Positions 44,400 through 55,420 of a stretch of 64,000 nucleotides of DNA are shown here, piece by piece. The translations under genes and the position numbers were made by a program. The DNA is from Rhinopithecus roxellana (lineage: Eukaryota; Chordata; Mammalia; Primates; Cercopithecidae). The notes under the pieces are model-generated. The model saw nothing but the letters and a program-made list of their open reading frames with translations, was not told where the DNA came from and ran no database searches. Location of the stretch: positions 143,653,463-143,717,462 of the forward strand of contig NC_044554.1 of the NCBI RefSeq assembly GCF_007565055.1, given 5' to 3'. The stretch's first letter is position 1. The number at the start of each line of letters is the position of its first letter.

Positions 44400-45160
44400 T
44401 GGGTCCCTGGGAAGCCTGGCAGCAGCTGCCATAGCCCTGCCAAAAAGGGATGACAGGCTCTTTTGCACTCCCCTAGGACAAATGCCACAGCCTCAGTGCT
44501 GAGGAGCTCACAGACTGCAGACTGCTTGATCCCCCAACCCCTGCTGCTCTGCACCAGGCAGGGCCTGTTGATTTGGGCTCCCAGAGCAGATGACCTGCGC
44601 CTTTCTAAACTCTGTGGTCGGGCTAGGATGGAACTCCCAGAGTTAACTCTGCCATCACCATTCTTGCTGTTCCTGCCCCTTCTTTCCTAAGGCCATGGAG
44701 AGAATAAAGAGGCTGAGCATATTTGCGCCCTTCAGAGGAGTGCCGCAGGCGCCCCACTAAGAGGTGGCCAGACTGTTTACTGTGCAACCCCATCCCTGCT
44801 GCTCCTCGCCAGGCAGGGCCCAGCAGCTTGGGCTCCCGGGGTCACCCTGTCCCCACCCGAACACTCTTCGATGATGGCTTTATGTTCTTCTGGGAGCAAA
44901 TCGCCCACAGGTGGCTGATAAGCCCTTCGTAACTGCTGCTGCTGTTGTTCCCATCCCTACTGCCCTCAGGCAAGGGAAGGAACAAGGAAACTGGGCACTT
45001 CTGTGCACCTGCAGCAAGGATGCCACAGCCAAGACACAGAGGAGCAGTAGACAGACTACCCAGCACACAACTCCCTACCTCTGATGATCCCTGCCAAATG
45101 GGGCTTGCCCAGTGCACCTACCCTGCTCTCACATGTACATTTCAGCTGTGGTCCAGAGCC
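44400..45160 (+). repeat. Diverged tandem units of about 260-280 bp in the L1 5'UTR
   Basis: The phrase of the type 'cagactg...ctgctgctc..caggcagggc...gggctccc' recurs at about 44514-44582, 44769-44838 and, more diverged, 45051-45112. Intervening sequence also aligns between units (for example 'taactctgccatcaccattcttgctgttcc' with 'taactgctgctgctgttgttccc'). This is a monomer-like arrangement. Confidence 0.65.
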
Positions 45161-46308
45161 CTTCTGAAAATCCTAGCACCACAGGTCTGTGATCTTCCCT
45201 CTGGCTCCCACCACCTAAGCATTCCACCTGCCCCGACCTGAGAGTTCAGCAGGTGACCTGGGGACCAGCCCACCCCTCCCCATCATAGTCAGCACCTGAA
45301 TTCTGGGCTCACCCAATCAAGGTCCAGCCCTTTCAGGACTCATACACATTGTCCAGTGGGCCATCGTAGGGCCTGGAAACTGGGGAACTAAATACCTCTT
45401 TGCCAACTCTGCTGGCACCTGACCACTTCCCTAGGGCCTGAGGTTGGGCCAACCAAACCAGCTGACAATACCACAGCCAACACACACCTGTACAGGCCCA
45501 AAGGTGTAGCCCCTCTCCCACTTTACATAAAGCAGCAGTGCTACTACATCAGAGAACAAGCAAGCCATAAACCGATCTGTATTAGACAGAGTGAGAAGTT
45601 CTACCCTAAAACCACTTCCATGGCCAGTGGCAAAACAGACATTTACCATGGCTGTCAATCACATTGGGGTCCAGAGATGGACTACAGTGTTCATCTGAAC
45701 TAGGAGTCATGAGTCCCGGGACAGGCGTATGATAGGGAAACAGATCGTATTCCTGCCTATCTAGCACGTGGAGCTGGTGGAGCCTCCTCACCCCGTTGCA
45801 GAGACCTCAGTGCATTTCTTTAGGAGCTCCTCCCAGCCACCTTTGTCAGGGCTGGTGCTTGCACTCACCACGGGGTATTCGTGGGCAAGCCAGGGGCTCC
45901 AGTTCTGCTCAGCTGTGTCTCCCATGGAATAGGAACCTAAGGGCACTGGGAACCCCTGTCCAGCCCTCTACTTGCAACAACAGAGAACATCTCACAGTAA
46001 ATGAAGATCAGGTACAGATCCATCTGCTTGAGTCAAAGCTGCCTCTTAAAAGCACTATCTAGTGGCCTCTAAGTCAAACCATACAGCCCAATGACAGAAG
46101 TGCACAGGGCTATAGAAGCAAATCCAAAGGATTCTACGCAACGTACTCTACAGTCACACTCCCCTAGGGAGAGGGGAAAGGGAAAGAAATATATAGGGAA
46201 AGAAAAAACATCAATATCCGTATGAAAATAATTATAAAAATTAGAAGTATTAGCATCACCAGATGAGAGTAAAACAGCACAAGAATTCTGGCACTATGAA
46301 ATATCAAG

Positions 46309-47110
46309 ACAGGATCAAACCTTCCATATCAATATTAACTTTGAATGTAGATGGTCTCAACACCCCACTTAAAAGGCACAGAGTGGGAAGTTGGATTAAA
46401 AAACAAACAACAAAAAGACCCAACCACCTGCTGTCTTCAAGAGCTCATCTCACATGTAATGAAACCCATAGACTCAAATTCAAGAGTTGGAGAAAGATCT
46501 ATCATGCAAATGGAAAACCTTTTAAAAAAAGAGCAATTTTGTCTTATATTGGACAAAACAGACTTTAAACTAACTAAAGTAAAAAAGGACAAAGAATGGC
46601 ATTACAAAACCACAATGAGATACCATCTCACACCAATTAGAGCAGCTATTATTAAGATGTCAAAAAATAACAGATGCTCGTGAAGTTGCAGAGAAAAGGG
46701 AACGCAATATGTTGTTGGTGAGAAGGTAAATTACTTCAGCCACTGTGGAAAGCAGTTTGGAGGTTTCTCAAACACCTAAAAATAGAACTACCATTCGACC
46801 AAGCAATCCCATTACTGGGTATCTACCTAAAGGAAAATAAATTGTTCTATTAAAAAGACACCTGCACTCACATATTTATCACAGCACTGTTCAAAATAGC
46901 AAAGACATGGAATCAACCTAGGAGCTCATCAATGGTGGATTCAATAAAGAAAATGTAGTACATATACACCATGGAACACTAGTCATAAAAAAAATAAATA
47001 AAATTATGTCCTTTGCAGCATATAGATGCAGCTGAAGACCAATATCCTAAGCAAATTAACACTGAAACAGAATATCAAATACCAGATGTTCTCACTTACA
47101 TGTGGGAGCT
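46309..47110 (+). pseudogene. Internally deleted L1 ORF2 remnant
   Basis: The ORF2 beginning ('caatattaactttgaatgtagatgg', endonuclease N-terminus with the conserved ITLNVDGLN-type start; SILTLNVDGLNTP is visible in the frame from 46263) runs to 46604. It is then fused to the ORF2 C-terminal end at 'aaaccacaatgagatacc'. An open frame crosses the fusion (46351-46683, ending WHYKTTMRYHLTPIRAAI), so the junction is in frame locally. No reverse-transcriptase region exists, so this cannot make a functional ORF2 protein. Confidence 0.8.
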
Positions 47111-47184
47111 AAACATTGGGTACACATGGATATAAAGCTGGGAACAACAGACACTGGGGCCTATTAGAAGGGGGATGTAGGGGG

Positions 47185-47542
47185 TGTTAATATGGTTTGG
47201 CTCTGTGTCCCCACCCAAATCTCATGTCGAATTGTAATCCCCATGTGCTGAAGGAGGGACCTGGTGGGAAGTGATTGGATCATGGGGGTGGACTTCCCCT
47301 TGCTGTTCTTTTGATAGAGTTCTCACGAGATCTGTTGGTTTAAAAGTGTGGCACTTCTCTGACTTGCTCTCTCACTCTCCTGCCTCCATGTAAGACGTGC
47401 CTTGCTTCCCCTTCACCTTCCACCATCACTGTAAGTTTCCTGAGGCCTCCTCAGCCAAGTGGAACTGTGAGTCAATTAAACCTCTTTTATTCATAAATTA
47501 TCCAGTCTCAGGTAGTTCTTTATAGCAGGGTGAGAATCGACA
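47185..47542 (+). mobile_element. Solo THE1/MST-type MaLR LTR
   Basis: A 358-bp LTR starting near 'taatatggtttggctctgtgtccccaccc' and ending 'tttatagcagggtgagaatcgaca'. It contains the standard 'ctgtgagtcaattaaacctcttt' block. Gggg(t) on both sides is consistent with a short TSD inside the G-rich 3'UTR of the host L1. No internal retroviral sequence is attached. Confidence 0.88.
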
Positions 47543-47710
47543 GGGGTACAAGCATTGAAAAACTATCTCTTGGGCACTATGTTCACAGTCTAGGTGACAG
47601 AATCATTCATACCACAAACCTCAGCATCATGTGATACACACTTCTAACACTATTGCATATGTACCCCTGGATCTAAATGAAAGTTGAAATTTAAAAAAAG
47701 CAAAAAGCAA

Positions 47711-49112
47711 AATGAAGGGAAACAATGATATAAATAAAAATAAAAATAAATGGGGTCAGAAAGTTGGGGGAAAAGATAATTTCAAAACATGTGGTTAAAT
47801 TGACCAAAATTAAACAACTTTATTACAGGGGTTTTAAAATTTGTATGAGGTTATTGAGCCTTAATATCAAAAATATACTAATGCAAAATTTGACTTTCTC
47901 TTTTGAAGATTTTTATGTATTTTTAGTAATAGCAAAAAAAAAAAAGTTCATTTTTGAGTAAACTGCAATAAATGGTGGGCGGGGGGAGAGAAGGAGAGAA
48001 ATTCTGTTTGCCTCATGTTGTATGGAAAACTGAATCTCCTCTCTGTCAAAGACTAAGATATTTTTGCTTTTTGAAATCTTTTATTATCACTTTGGCTAAT
48101 GAATGACTATTATTTTATAGCAACCTGTAATCTTATTTTGATAAAGTGTTTTAAAACTTTCCTATTTTGATAAAGTGCTTTAAGCCTTTAACATGTCTGA
48201 TAGTCTTCCCAACATCAAATTTCAAAATCCAAATTAAGCTTTTTGAACTCAAACTAGCTTTGGGGTGTTACAGAGGGCTCCTGAAACATCCAAAAGAGAG
48301 AAAAATAAACAACCTGATTAGATATGTTAAGGAGGTTCATGAAAAGGAGGAACGACTGACAGGTACTCTGAAATACGGGCCTGTGCCGATTATTCAACAG
48401 GATGAGGTAAGAATTTCAAAACATCCCATGAACAAAACTGGACTCAAGGAACTGCTAACCTAACGTCAAGCAGAACAAGAATTAAGTACGTGAGATTGAA
48501 CTGATGGAGGACTAAAATAACATTATGACTTTTTTGGTCTCCCACTCATCTGACTTATAATTACAAAAAATTAACCCTAAAAACTGAAGCTGGACAACTT
48601 GATATAAATTTTGGGAAAAATCACCACATTAACTTAAATATAAACAGCCTTCATGCCTATTGATGTATGGACTATTCAGAAAGTTCATGATTCAAACCTA
48701 ATTTAGAAAAATCCATCAAATTGTCACTGCCTACCCACTCCAACTGAAAATGCTTTAGAGACTCTAGAAAAATAAGCTTATAGATGACTCCAGACATTAA
48801 TCTTGGTTTTTCTTTTTTCTTCATAGAAATGTCTCTTTTAAAGATCTGTTTGTCTATACTATATATAGATGCCTAGCTTTGAGGCCCATCAGCAATGCCA
48901 TCTCTTGAAATGAGACACAACTGTTGAACTGAGCTGATCTATCCTCTTAGGACTCAGGACTGAGTCAACAAGATACGGGTGACTTGTTCCCATCTATGGG
49001 TTTTTTTTCTTCCCCTTTGCCAATCTCTTATCTCACAACCTCTACCCCAAATCTCTCCATAGCTACCAATCCTACTTTAATATGTGAAACTTTCTGAAAA
49101 TAAAGTTTCAAA
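47711..49112. other. Unassigned; possible 3' internal ERV remnant
   Basis: 1.4 kb directly upstream of LTR copy B. I see no envelope or polymerase motif, and no clear polypurine tract just before the LTR (the sequence there is 'aaataaagtttcaaa'). The 98-codon frame at 48167-48463 has no recognised domain. Confidence 0.35.
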
Positions 49113-49645
49113 TGAGGAACTAAAGGAAACCAAAAATATTTCACCCCAAAATATACTTCTTTGACACATTTTGAGAGGACTATTCAGAGGGCCTACAGAC
49201 AGAAATAGTCCTGCAAAGCTGCCTTTTGTGGAGGAGATTTGCATCTGTAGAGAAAAATCTACATTAGTGAAATAAATAGCCAGTCTTTCTCTGACAACGC
49301 CTCCCCTCCAGTCTGGATCTAGGAAAGACATTTATTCTTTCTGGGAGCTGCTACTAGTGAGATTGCATGTACATAACAAGATCAGCCTTGCTAGCCATGC
49401 CTTTCCCCTTCTCTCCCTCTCATAATCTGTTTTACCACACTCCAAGCCCCTATTCTTTCTATAACCTCAAGAAGGGATAAAGGTGTCAACCATCTAAGCC
49501 CTTTGAGTGTTCATATTTTGTATGAATCCCATGCACACATGTGTATGTTAATAAATTTGGGATCCTTTTCTTTTCTCATGTTAATCTGCCTTTTGACAGT
49601 TGATTTTCAGCAAACCTTCAGAGGGCAAAAGGGAAAAATTGGGGG
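49113..49645 (+). mobile_element. ERV1-class LTR, copy B
   Basis: Same LTR family as copy A, same orientation, uninterrupted. Landmarks are 'ccaaaaatatttcacccc', 'gaaataaatagccagtctttctctg', the AATAAA signal at 49550-49555 and 'cagcaaaccttcagagggc'. The middle section is about 95% identical to copy A by eye. Its 3' edge is indistinct (the last about 20 bases differ from copy A). It could be the 3' LTR of a gutted provirus or an independent solo LTR. Confidence 0.65.
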
Positions 49646-49682
49646 AGTTTTAAACGTTGCATTTGTTTAAAAGAAATCTTCT

Positions 49683-50009
49683 GGCCTGGCACAGTGACTC
49701 ACGCCTGTAATCCCAGAGTTTTGGGAGGCTGAGGCAGGAGGATTGCTTGAAGCCAGGAGTCCAAGACCAGCCTGGGCAACAAAGTGAGACCCTGTCTCAA
49801 CAACAACAACAAAATTTTCAATTAGCCAGGTGTGGATGCACACCTATAGTCCTAGCTACTCAGGAGGCTGAGGCAGGAGGATCACTGGAGCCCAGGAGTT
49901 TGAGGCTTCAATGAGCTGTGATCATGCCACTGTACTCCAGCGTGGGTGACAGAGTGAGACTCTGTTTCAAAAAATATATATAATTATTATAAAAATAAAA
50001 TAAAACAAA
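49683..50009 (+). mobile_element. AluJ
   Basis: Complete old Alu from 'ggcctggcacagtgactc' to 'gagactctgtttcaaaa', with a (CAA)n middle and an AT-rich degenerated tail. Confidence 0.9.
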
Positions 50010-52259
50010 TAAGAATCCCATATCTGTAGCCCACATCAGCTAAAGTGAACTAGCCTATACTTGCCAGAACTTCTCTTATTGAGGCTCTAACAGTATTTCT
50101 GCAGTTATCATCTAATACTATTACACAATTACAACACATTTGACTAAAGTCCAAATACCAGACTCTTTTGTCTTATCTTGCATGTTTCTGAACCCAGATA
50201 CCATCATCAACGATATGTCCACAGATAAGAATATAGAGAAAGAATCAACATTTCAATTCCAAATTAACCAAGACATTGTTTTCTCCAATAAAAGTTTGGA
50301 CTAAAGTGTTTCTTTCTCTCCAATATGTTGATCTCCAAGTTTTTCCCAGAAAACAATTTATTTTTTGTCTATTCACAAAATGGAGAAAAGGTGATGCTAC
50401 CAGGTGTATGACAGGATTTTTAGAGTATGACAGAAAAAAATCTAAATAAATGTGTCACCTTCTATTAAAGAATCATACTGTTTTAAGGATAACCAATAAT
50501 GTGGTGAAAGATGGCAAAATTCAGTTGCGTAATAAGTATGATGAAAACCAAATGAACATGTATTCTGTGTGATGAGGTCTTATACTTATGTAATAGGTTT
50601 AAGGATAAAAAGCAATGGAAGGGCTGATTTTTAAAAACATACTGACAATGTAAGATTTGTCAATGTTTGAAACTCTAAAAATTAATGGGGAAAAGTATTC
50701 CTTTTCCTAAAATTGTTCCTTGTGCAAAAGATAAAGCTACAGCTATGATTAGCTGGCAACATACGTTAAGAGCAGCTTTTAAAAAGTGGCAACAGATGTT
50801 TTGGCAATTCACTATATTATTCCTTGACAATTAATTGCTAAGAATTATAGTGAGAAACTGAACAAATCAACAGATGGTTTTAGTTCTATTTATAGTGAGA
50901 GTAACCCTTTGAATGATAGATTATTTTGTAAATGTTTGATGACATAAAGAAGAGTTTGTATACATTATGCTACAAAAGGAAATAAGTTGACCCTCCAAAA
51001 GAAATTATTTGACTTTTTTGGTTTAATATTTGATACCATTATTAAATACTACTATTTTTTAGTCTATCAAATAGAATATTAAGGAAATTAAAATATTGTG
51101 AAGTTACATGAATCCCTTTCAAATAATAACCTCTTTCATTTGAAGGTTAAATGAAGTCCTTCTTTAGGGAGAAGAAAAAGATTATTAAAGTAAAAGAAAG
51201 CTTAATGAAAGTTTATAGATAATTTTACATAATTTTAAAGGAGGCTTGCCCAGAGAATTTTCAGTTTCCATTCCTACAGCAATTAGAAAATGACTGGTTT
51301 AAACTAATGAACTAAATATATACACTCTCAATAGGAAGCTGTTATAATTATCATATAGACATTCAATGACCTATATGATTTTTACAATACAATTTTCTGT
51401 GATTTACCCGCTTTTAAAAAAGAAATGGAACATGTTAGCCATCATTTTCAGGAAGAATTAACTGAGCTAAAAATTGACTTTGAGAGGAAAGCATAAATTA
51501 ACTAGTGTAACTATAAAAGGCTTACATCCATTAAGACTCTTATACTTATTTTTTTGCAGAAAGAACCTAATTACTTATTTATAGCATTCCAATTACATAT
51601 ATGGTTGAAAAAGTTTTCACTCGAAAAGGGAAATTACCATAAAATATCAAAGCAATTATGCATATGAACAGAAGAAATGGGAGACTATTTTTTACAGTTT
51701 TACAACAAAATTTTATTAAATTAACATACACATAAAATGCTGGAATATCGTTGTATTAATAAGATTGTTTATTAAATATCCCATGTTATTATCACACTTT
51801 AAAAAATTTTTGTGAAGCATAATGATATAAGCAACCTAAGGCACTGAAAGATGTGTTTTGAAATTATTTGTCTTTGGGTTGCCTGGTGTTTTTCAGTCTC
51901 ACTCCAATATTATGGCCAGAAGTCTGTGCCATACAACTTCTCTATTGTTGCTTGCACTTCCATTATCTTTTCCAGTCCATCTTCTACTCCCCATTACTTA
52001 TGTAAGGCTAGGATCTTCAAGGTCTTTTTCTTTTTTTACTTGTAACTATATTAGTATGTTTCTCTAACTGATAAATACATTTAAAAAAAAATACAACCAG
52101 TACTCCATGATCACATCTAAAACTATACGTTACTCAGGTCAAGTTTGAGAATTGAGTTAGTTATTCAAGTCTTTTGTAACATTATAGATTTACTTTGTAT
52201 GCTTGCTACTAATATACTTGCTATTGAAATAGATATAATCTCGCACTATAATTGTGGAT
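50010..52259. other. Unassigned AT-rich DNA
   Basis: 2.2 kb with no recognised gene, RNA or repeat. Very AT-rich around 50900-51800. The frames at 51851-52067 are short and motif-free. Confidence 0.55.
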
Positions 52260-53070
52260 TTGTCTACTTACATCATTTATTGTCTACTTATTATCATTAA
52301 TTTGGCTTTATATATTTTGAAGCTGAAGTCATATTAGATACATACATGAAACTTGTACAATTTCTTGTTGTACTGATCCTTTTATAATCATGAAGCATCC
52401 CCCTCTATGTCAAGAAACACCTTTCCTAAAGTCTACTTTATCTGATATTAGCATACCTGTTGTTTTGTTGGTTAAAATTTGCATGATTTTTTTATCCATT
52501 TATTTTCATTATTTCTCTTTATATGTAAGGTGTAGCTCTTGAATGTATTTGTATATGTTTTATTTTTTAAATTTAGCCTCACAATTCTTGATTTTGAATT
52601 CCATTTCTATTTAATATAACATATGTATTTGGGTTTGAGTCTACCATATTACTGTTTTTTTTTTTCAATTTTGTCCACCTGTTTTATTTTACCTTTTCTT
52701 CATTTTTGCCTTTCTCTGCATTAGTCAATTATGTTTAACATTTCATTACTGCCCTTTACTAGCTTTATACATATATAAAATTTTACACTGCTTTTACTGG
52801 ATATTAGGGATTATAACATGCATCATTGACTTTTATCATTTCCAGACAGTTCAGGAATCTTACAACACTGTAACTGCATTCTTCACTTTCCTGCCTTTTG
52901 TGTTATAATTATCGTGTATTTTAACTCTTCATATTTTAAATTTCATAAAACATTCTTTACATTGTAAATATTTATATTTGCCCATTTATTTACCCTTTCC
53001 ATCTTTCTTGCACTTCAATGCTTTATCCTGAATCATTTTCCTTCTTTCTGAAGTTAGCTTTCGATTTTCC

Positions 53071-53119
53071 TTTTTTATTTTACTTTATTTTATTTCATTT
53101 CATTTTATTTATTTATTAG
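53071..53119 (+). repeat. Pentanucleotide Alu tail with TTTTA and TTTCA units
   Basis: The inverted Alu's tail reads as imperfect TTTTA units with two TTTCA units (atttcatttcatttta) followed by TTTA units. Confidence 0.85.
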
Positions 53120-53404
53120 AGACAGAGTCCCGCTCTCTCACCCAGGCTGAAGTGCAGAGGCACGATCTCAGCTCACTGCAACCTCCGTTTCCCAGATTCA
53201 AACGATCCTCCCATCTCAGGCTCCCGAGTAGCTGGGACCACAGGTGTGCATCACCACAACCAGCTAACTGTTGTATGTTTGTTTTTTGTAGAGACAGGGT
53301 TTCGCCATGTTGTCCAGGCTTGTCTGAAACTCCTGGGCTCAAGTGATCCATTCACCTCAGCTTCCCAAAGTTCTGGGATTACAGGCGTGAGCCACCATGC
53401 CTGG
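53120..53404 (-). mobile_element. Alu (S/J type), minus strand
   Basis: Complete inverted Alu from 'gagacagagtcccgctc' to 'gagccaccatgcctggc'. The flanks share a rough gatttt.. motif as a degenerate TSD. Confidence 0.92.
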
Positions 53405-54180
53405 CAGATTTTTTGTTTTGTTTTGTTTTTTAATGTGAGTCTAGTGAAAGTAGCAAATTGTATTTGTTTTTATCTATGAATATCTTTATTTTGTCTTCAT
53501 TTTTGAAAGACCTATTTATTGGATGTATAATTCTAAGTTGGTGGCTATTTTCTTTCAGGACTTTAAAGGTGTCATTTCATTGCCTTCTGGTTCTGTCCTT
53601 TCTGTGGAGAATTTAGCTGTCTTATTGTTACTCCTGTCTATTTGTTATGTATTTTTTCTTTTGATTTCTCTGAATATTTTCTCTTCATCTTTGTTTTTTA
53701 ACAGTTGCAGTAGGATGTGCTGAGGTGTGATTTCTTTGTATTTTTCCTACTTGGGGTTTATAGAGCTTTTTCAATATGTGGATTGATAACTTTTATTTGT
53801 TTCAGAGAATTCTCACCCAGTATCATTTCCAATATTTCTTTTGTCCCATTCTATTGTACGTTTTGGAGACTACTGTTACACATGGTAGACCATTTTGCTG
53901 TCATGTACTTTCTAGTTTTTTCATCTCTGTCTGTGTATTTTCTCCTGATTTATCTTTCTATCCAATAATCCTCCTGAGATTCCCAATCTGCTGTTTAAAC
54001 TCATCTATAGAGTTATTTTTCAGTATGTGAATTTTCATTTTATTATTTTTTTGCAAAGTTTTGATTTTGGTGAAATTCTCCATCTTACCTATTTTATTAA
54101 AATAATACTTACAGTTATGTTACAGTCTATGTAGGAAAATTCCAATAACTAAATCACTTATGGGTTGGTTTCTAATATCT

Positions 54181-54850
54181 TTTTTCTTTTTTTTTTGGTC
54201 ATTTTTTCTCTTTTCTTGCACAATAAAATAAAGAATTGAATGATAGATTCTAGAGGTAACTTGAATCTCTGGCTGATGTTATATTCCCCCAGAAAGGATT
54301 TATTTTATCTTTTGAGGGTGGGTGGGATAGGCAGTTATGGTACAGACAGATGTACCATATCATAATAAATGATCATAATAAAACGTGGGCTTTAACTGTA
54401 TCAAAACCAGGTTTCAGTCTTATAAAGGCTGGTATTTTTCCAATTTTCCCTCTCTCCTAGGCTCTAGCCCTTTCTGGCATCGTTACTGGAAATATGGATG
54501 TTTCCAGTGTCACTCTACCTTGATGGGCCTTGAAACCTCACTTTTATTCCCCTACCCTTGTGAGAGAGCTCAAAGCTCTACTAAGTTTCCAGCTTCTTAG
54601 CAGCTGCTGTTTGGCTTCTTAGCTTCTTGGTTTGGTTTCACAAATCAACTAATGTTTTTGAAGGAAAAGTACACACCTTCCCTCTTCCCTTCTCTCTGGG
54701 ATCATGGTGCCACAGTTTCCGATTGCTTTGGTAGTAGGTCAATGTCTTCAAACTAGTGTTCATTTGTTTTAGCTAGCATTTCTAGATGTACTCAGTGGAC
54801 AATGTGGGGTGGCTTCAATAAACTACTGTTGGCAGAAATCAAACGTAGTG
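54181..54850. other. Unassigned non-coding DNA
   Basis: No supported feature. It may include more of the old L1 but no landmark is visible. Confidence 0.45.
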
Positions 54851-54854
54851 CTGT

Positions 54855-55420
54855 GGCTTTAGCTTCAGGATGGACTTATCCCTTCTCTACCCTATCTATC
54901 TCTAATATTTGCTTTATATATCTGGGTGAACCAATGTTGGGTGCATATATATTTAAAATTATAATATCTTCTTGCTGAATCGACCCCTTTATCATCATAT
55001 AATGACTTTCTTTGTCTCAGAGTTTTTGTCTTGATATCTATTTTGTCTGATCTAAGTATAGCTACTCCTGCTCTTTTTTTATTTCTATGTGCATGGAATA
55101 TCTTTTTTTACCCCTTTCTTTTCAGTCTATGTCTTTATAGGTGAAGTGTGTTTCCTGTAGGCAACAGATCACTGTGTCTTGTTTTTTTAATCTATTCAGT
55201 TACTCTGTGGTTTGGAAAGTTTAGTCAACTTACACTCAATGTTATTACTGATAAGGACTCACTCTTGCCATTTTGTTATTTGTTTTCTGGTTGTTTTGTG
55301 GTCTTCCTTCCTCCTTTCCTTCCTGTCCTCCTTTTAGTGAAGGTGATTTTCTATAGTGATATGATTTAGTTTCCTGCTGTTTACTGATATTATAGAACAT
55401 GGAAGTGGAAAGTGGTGAAT
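54855..55420 (-). mobile_element. L1 fragment (ORF1/ORF2 boundary), minus strand
   Basis: The reverse complement reads as the inter-ORF region and ORF2 start of an L1MA-type element. Plus-strand landmarks are 'ttgctgaatcgacccctttatcatcatataatgac', 'tataggtgaagtgtgtttcctgtaggcaacagatc' and 'gccattttgttatttgttttctggttgttttgtgg'. It is separate from the previous L1 because the ORF2 start lies here again, out of order. Confidence 0.75.

Larger units (their letters stand above)
44011..47710 (+). mobile_element. Older L1 (L1PB/L1MA type) lacking ORF1 and most of ORF2
   Basis: 5'UTR from 'ggggaaaagatggttgactcaaagcagc' at 44013 to about 46300, then a jump to the ORF2 start, then a second jump at 46604-46608 to the ORF2 C-terminal region, then a 3'UTR and A-rich end near 47710. 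Measured against the L1PA in this window, the two gaps correspond to about 1.1 kb (all of ORF1) and about 2.9 kb (most of the endonuclease plus all of RT). The 5'UTR is GC-richer and contains diverged tandem units. A solo THE1-type LTR (47185-47542) lies in its 3'UTR. Confidence 0.82.
52260..54180 (-). mobile_element. Ancient L1M (HAL1-like) fragment, ORF1 to early ORF2, minus strand
   Basis: Read on the minus strand: ORF1 at about 54180-53450 (the plus strand shows 'gcagtaggatgtgctgaggtgtgatttctttg' and 'cattgccttctggttctgtcctttctg'), then the ORF1 end and inter-ORF DNA (53060-52640), then an endonuclease-like start (52640-52260). It is heavily decayed. An inverted Alu sits in the middle. 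HAL1 versus L1M is not resolved. Confidence 0.6.

Noticed and set aside
44192..46062. Cluster of 60-100-codon frames with Pro/Ser/Leu-rich residues
   Set aside because: They lie in the GC-richer 5'UTR of the older L1 on both strands and several overlap. GC content alone explains them.
47185..47542. THE1 provirus
   Set aside because: Only one LTR is present and the host L1 resumes immediately after it.
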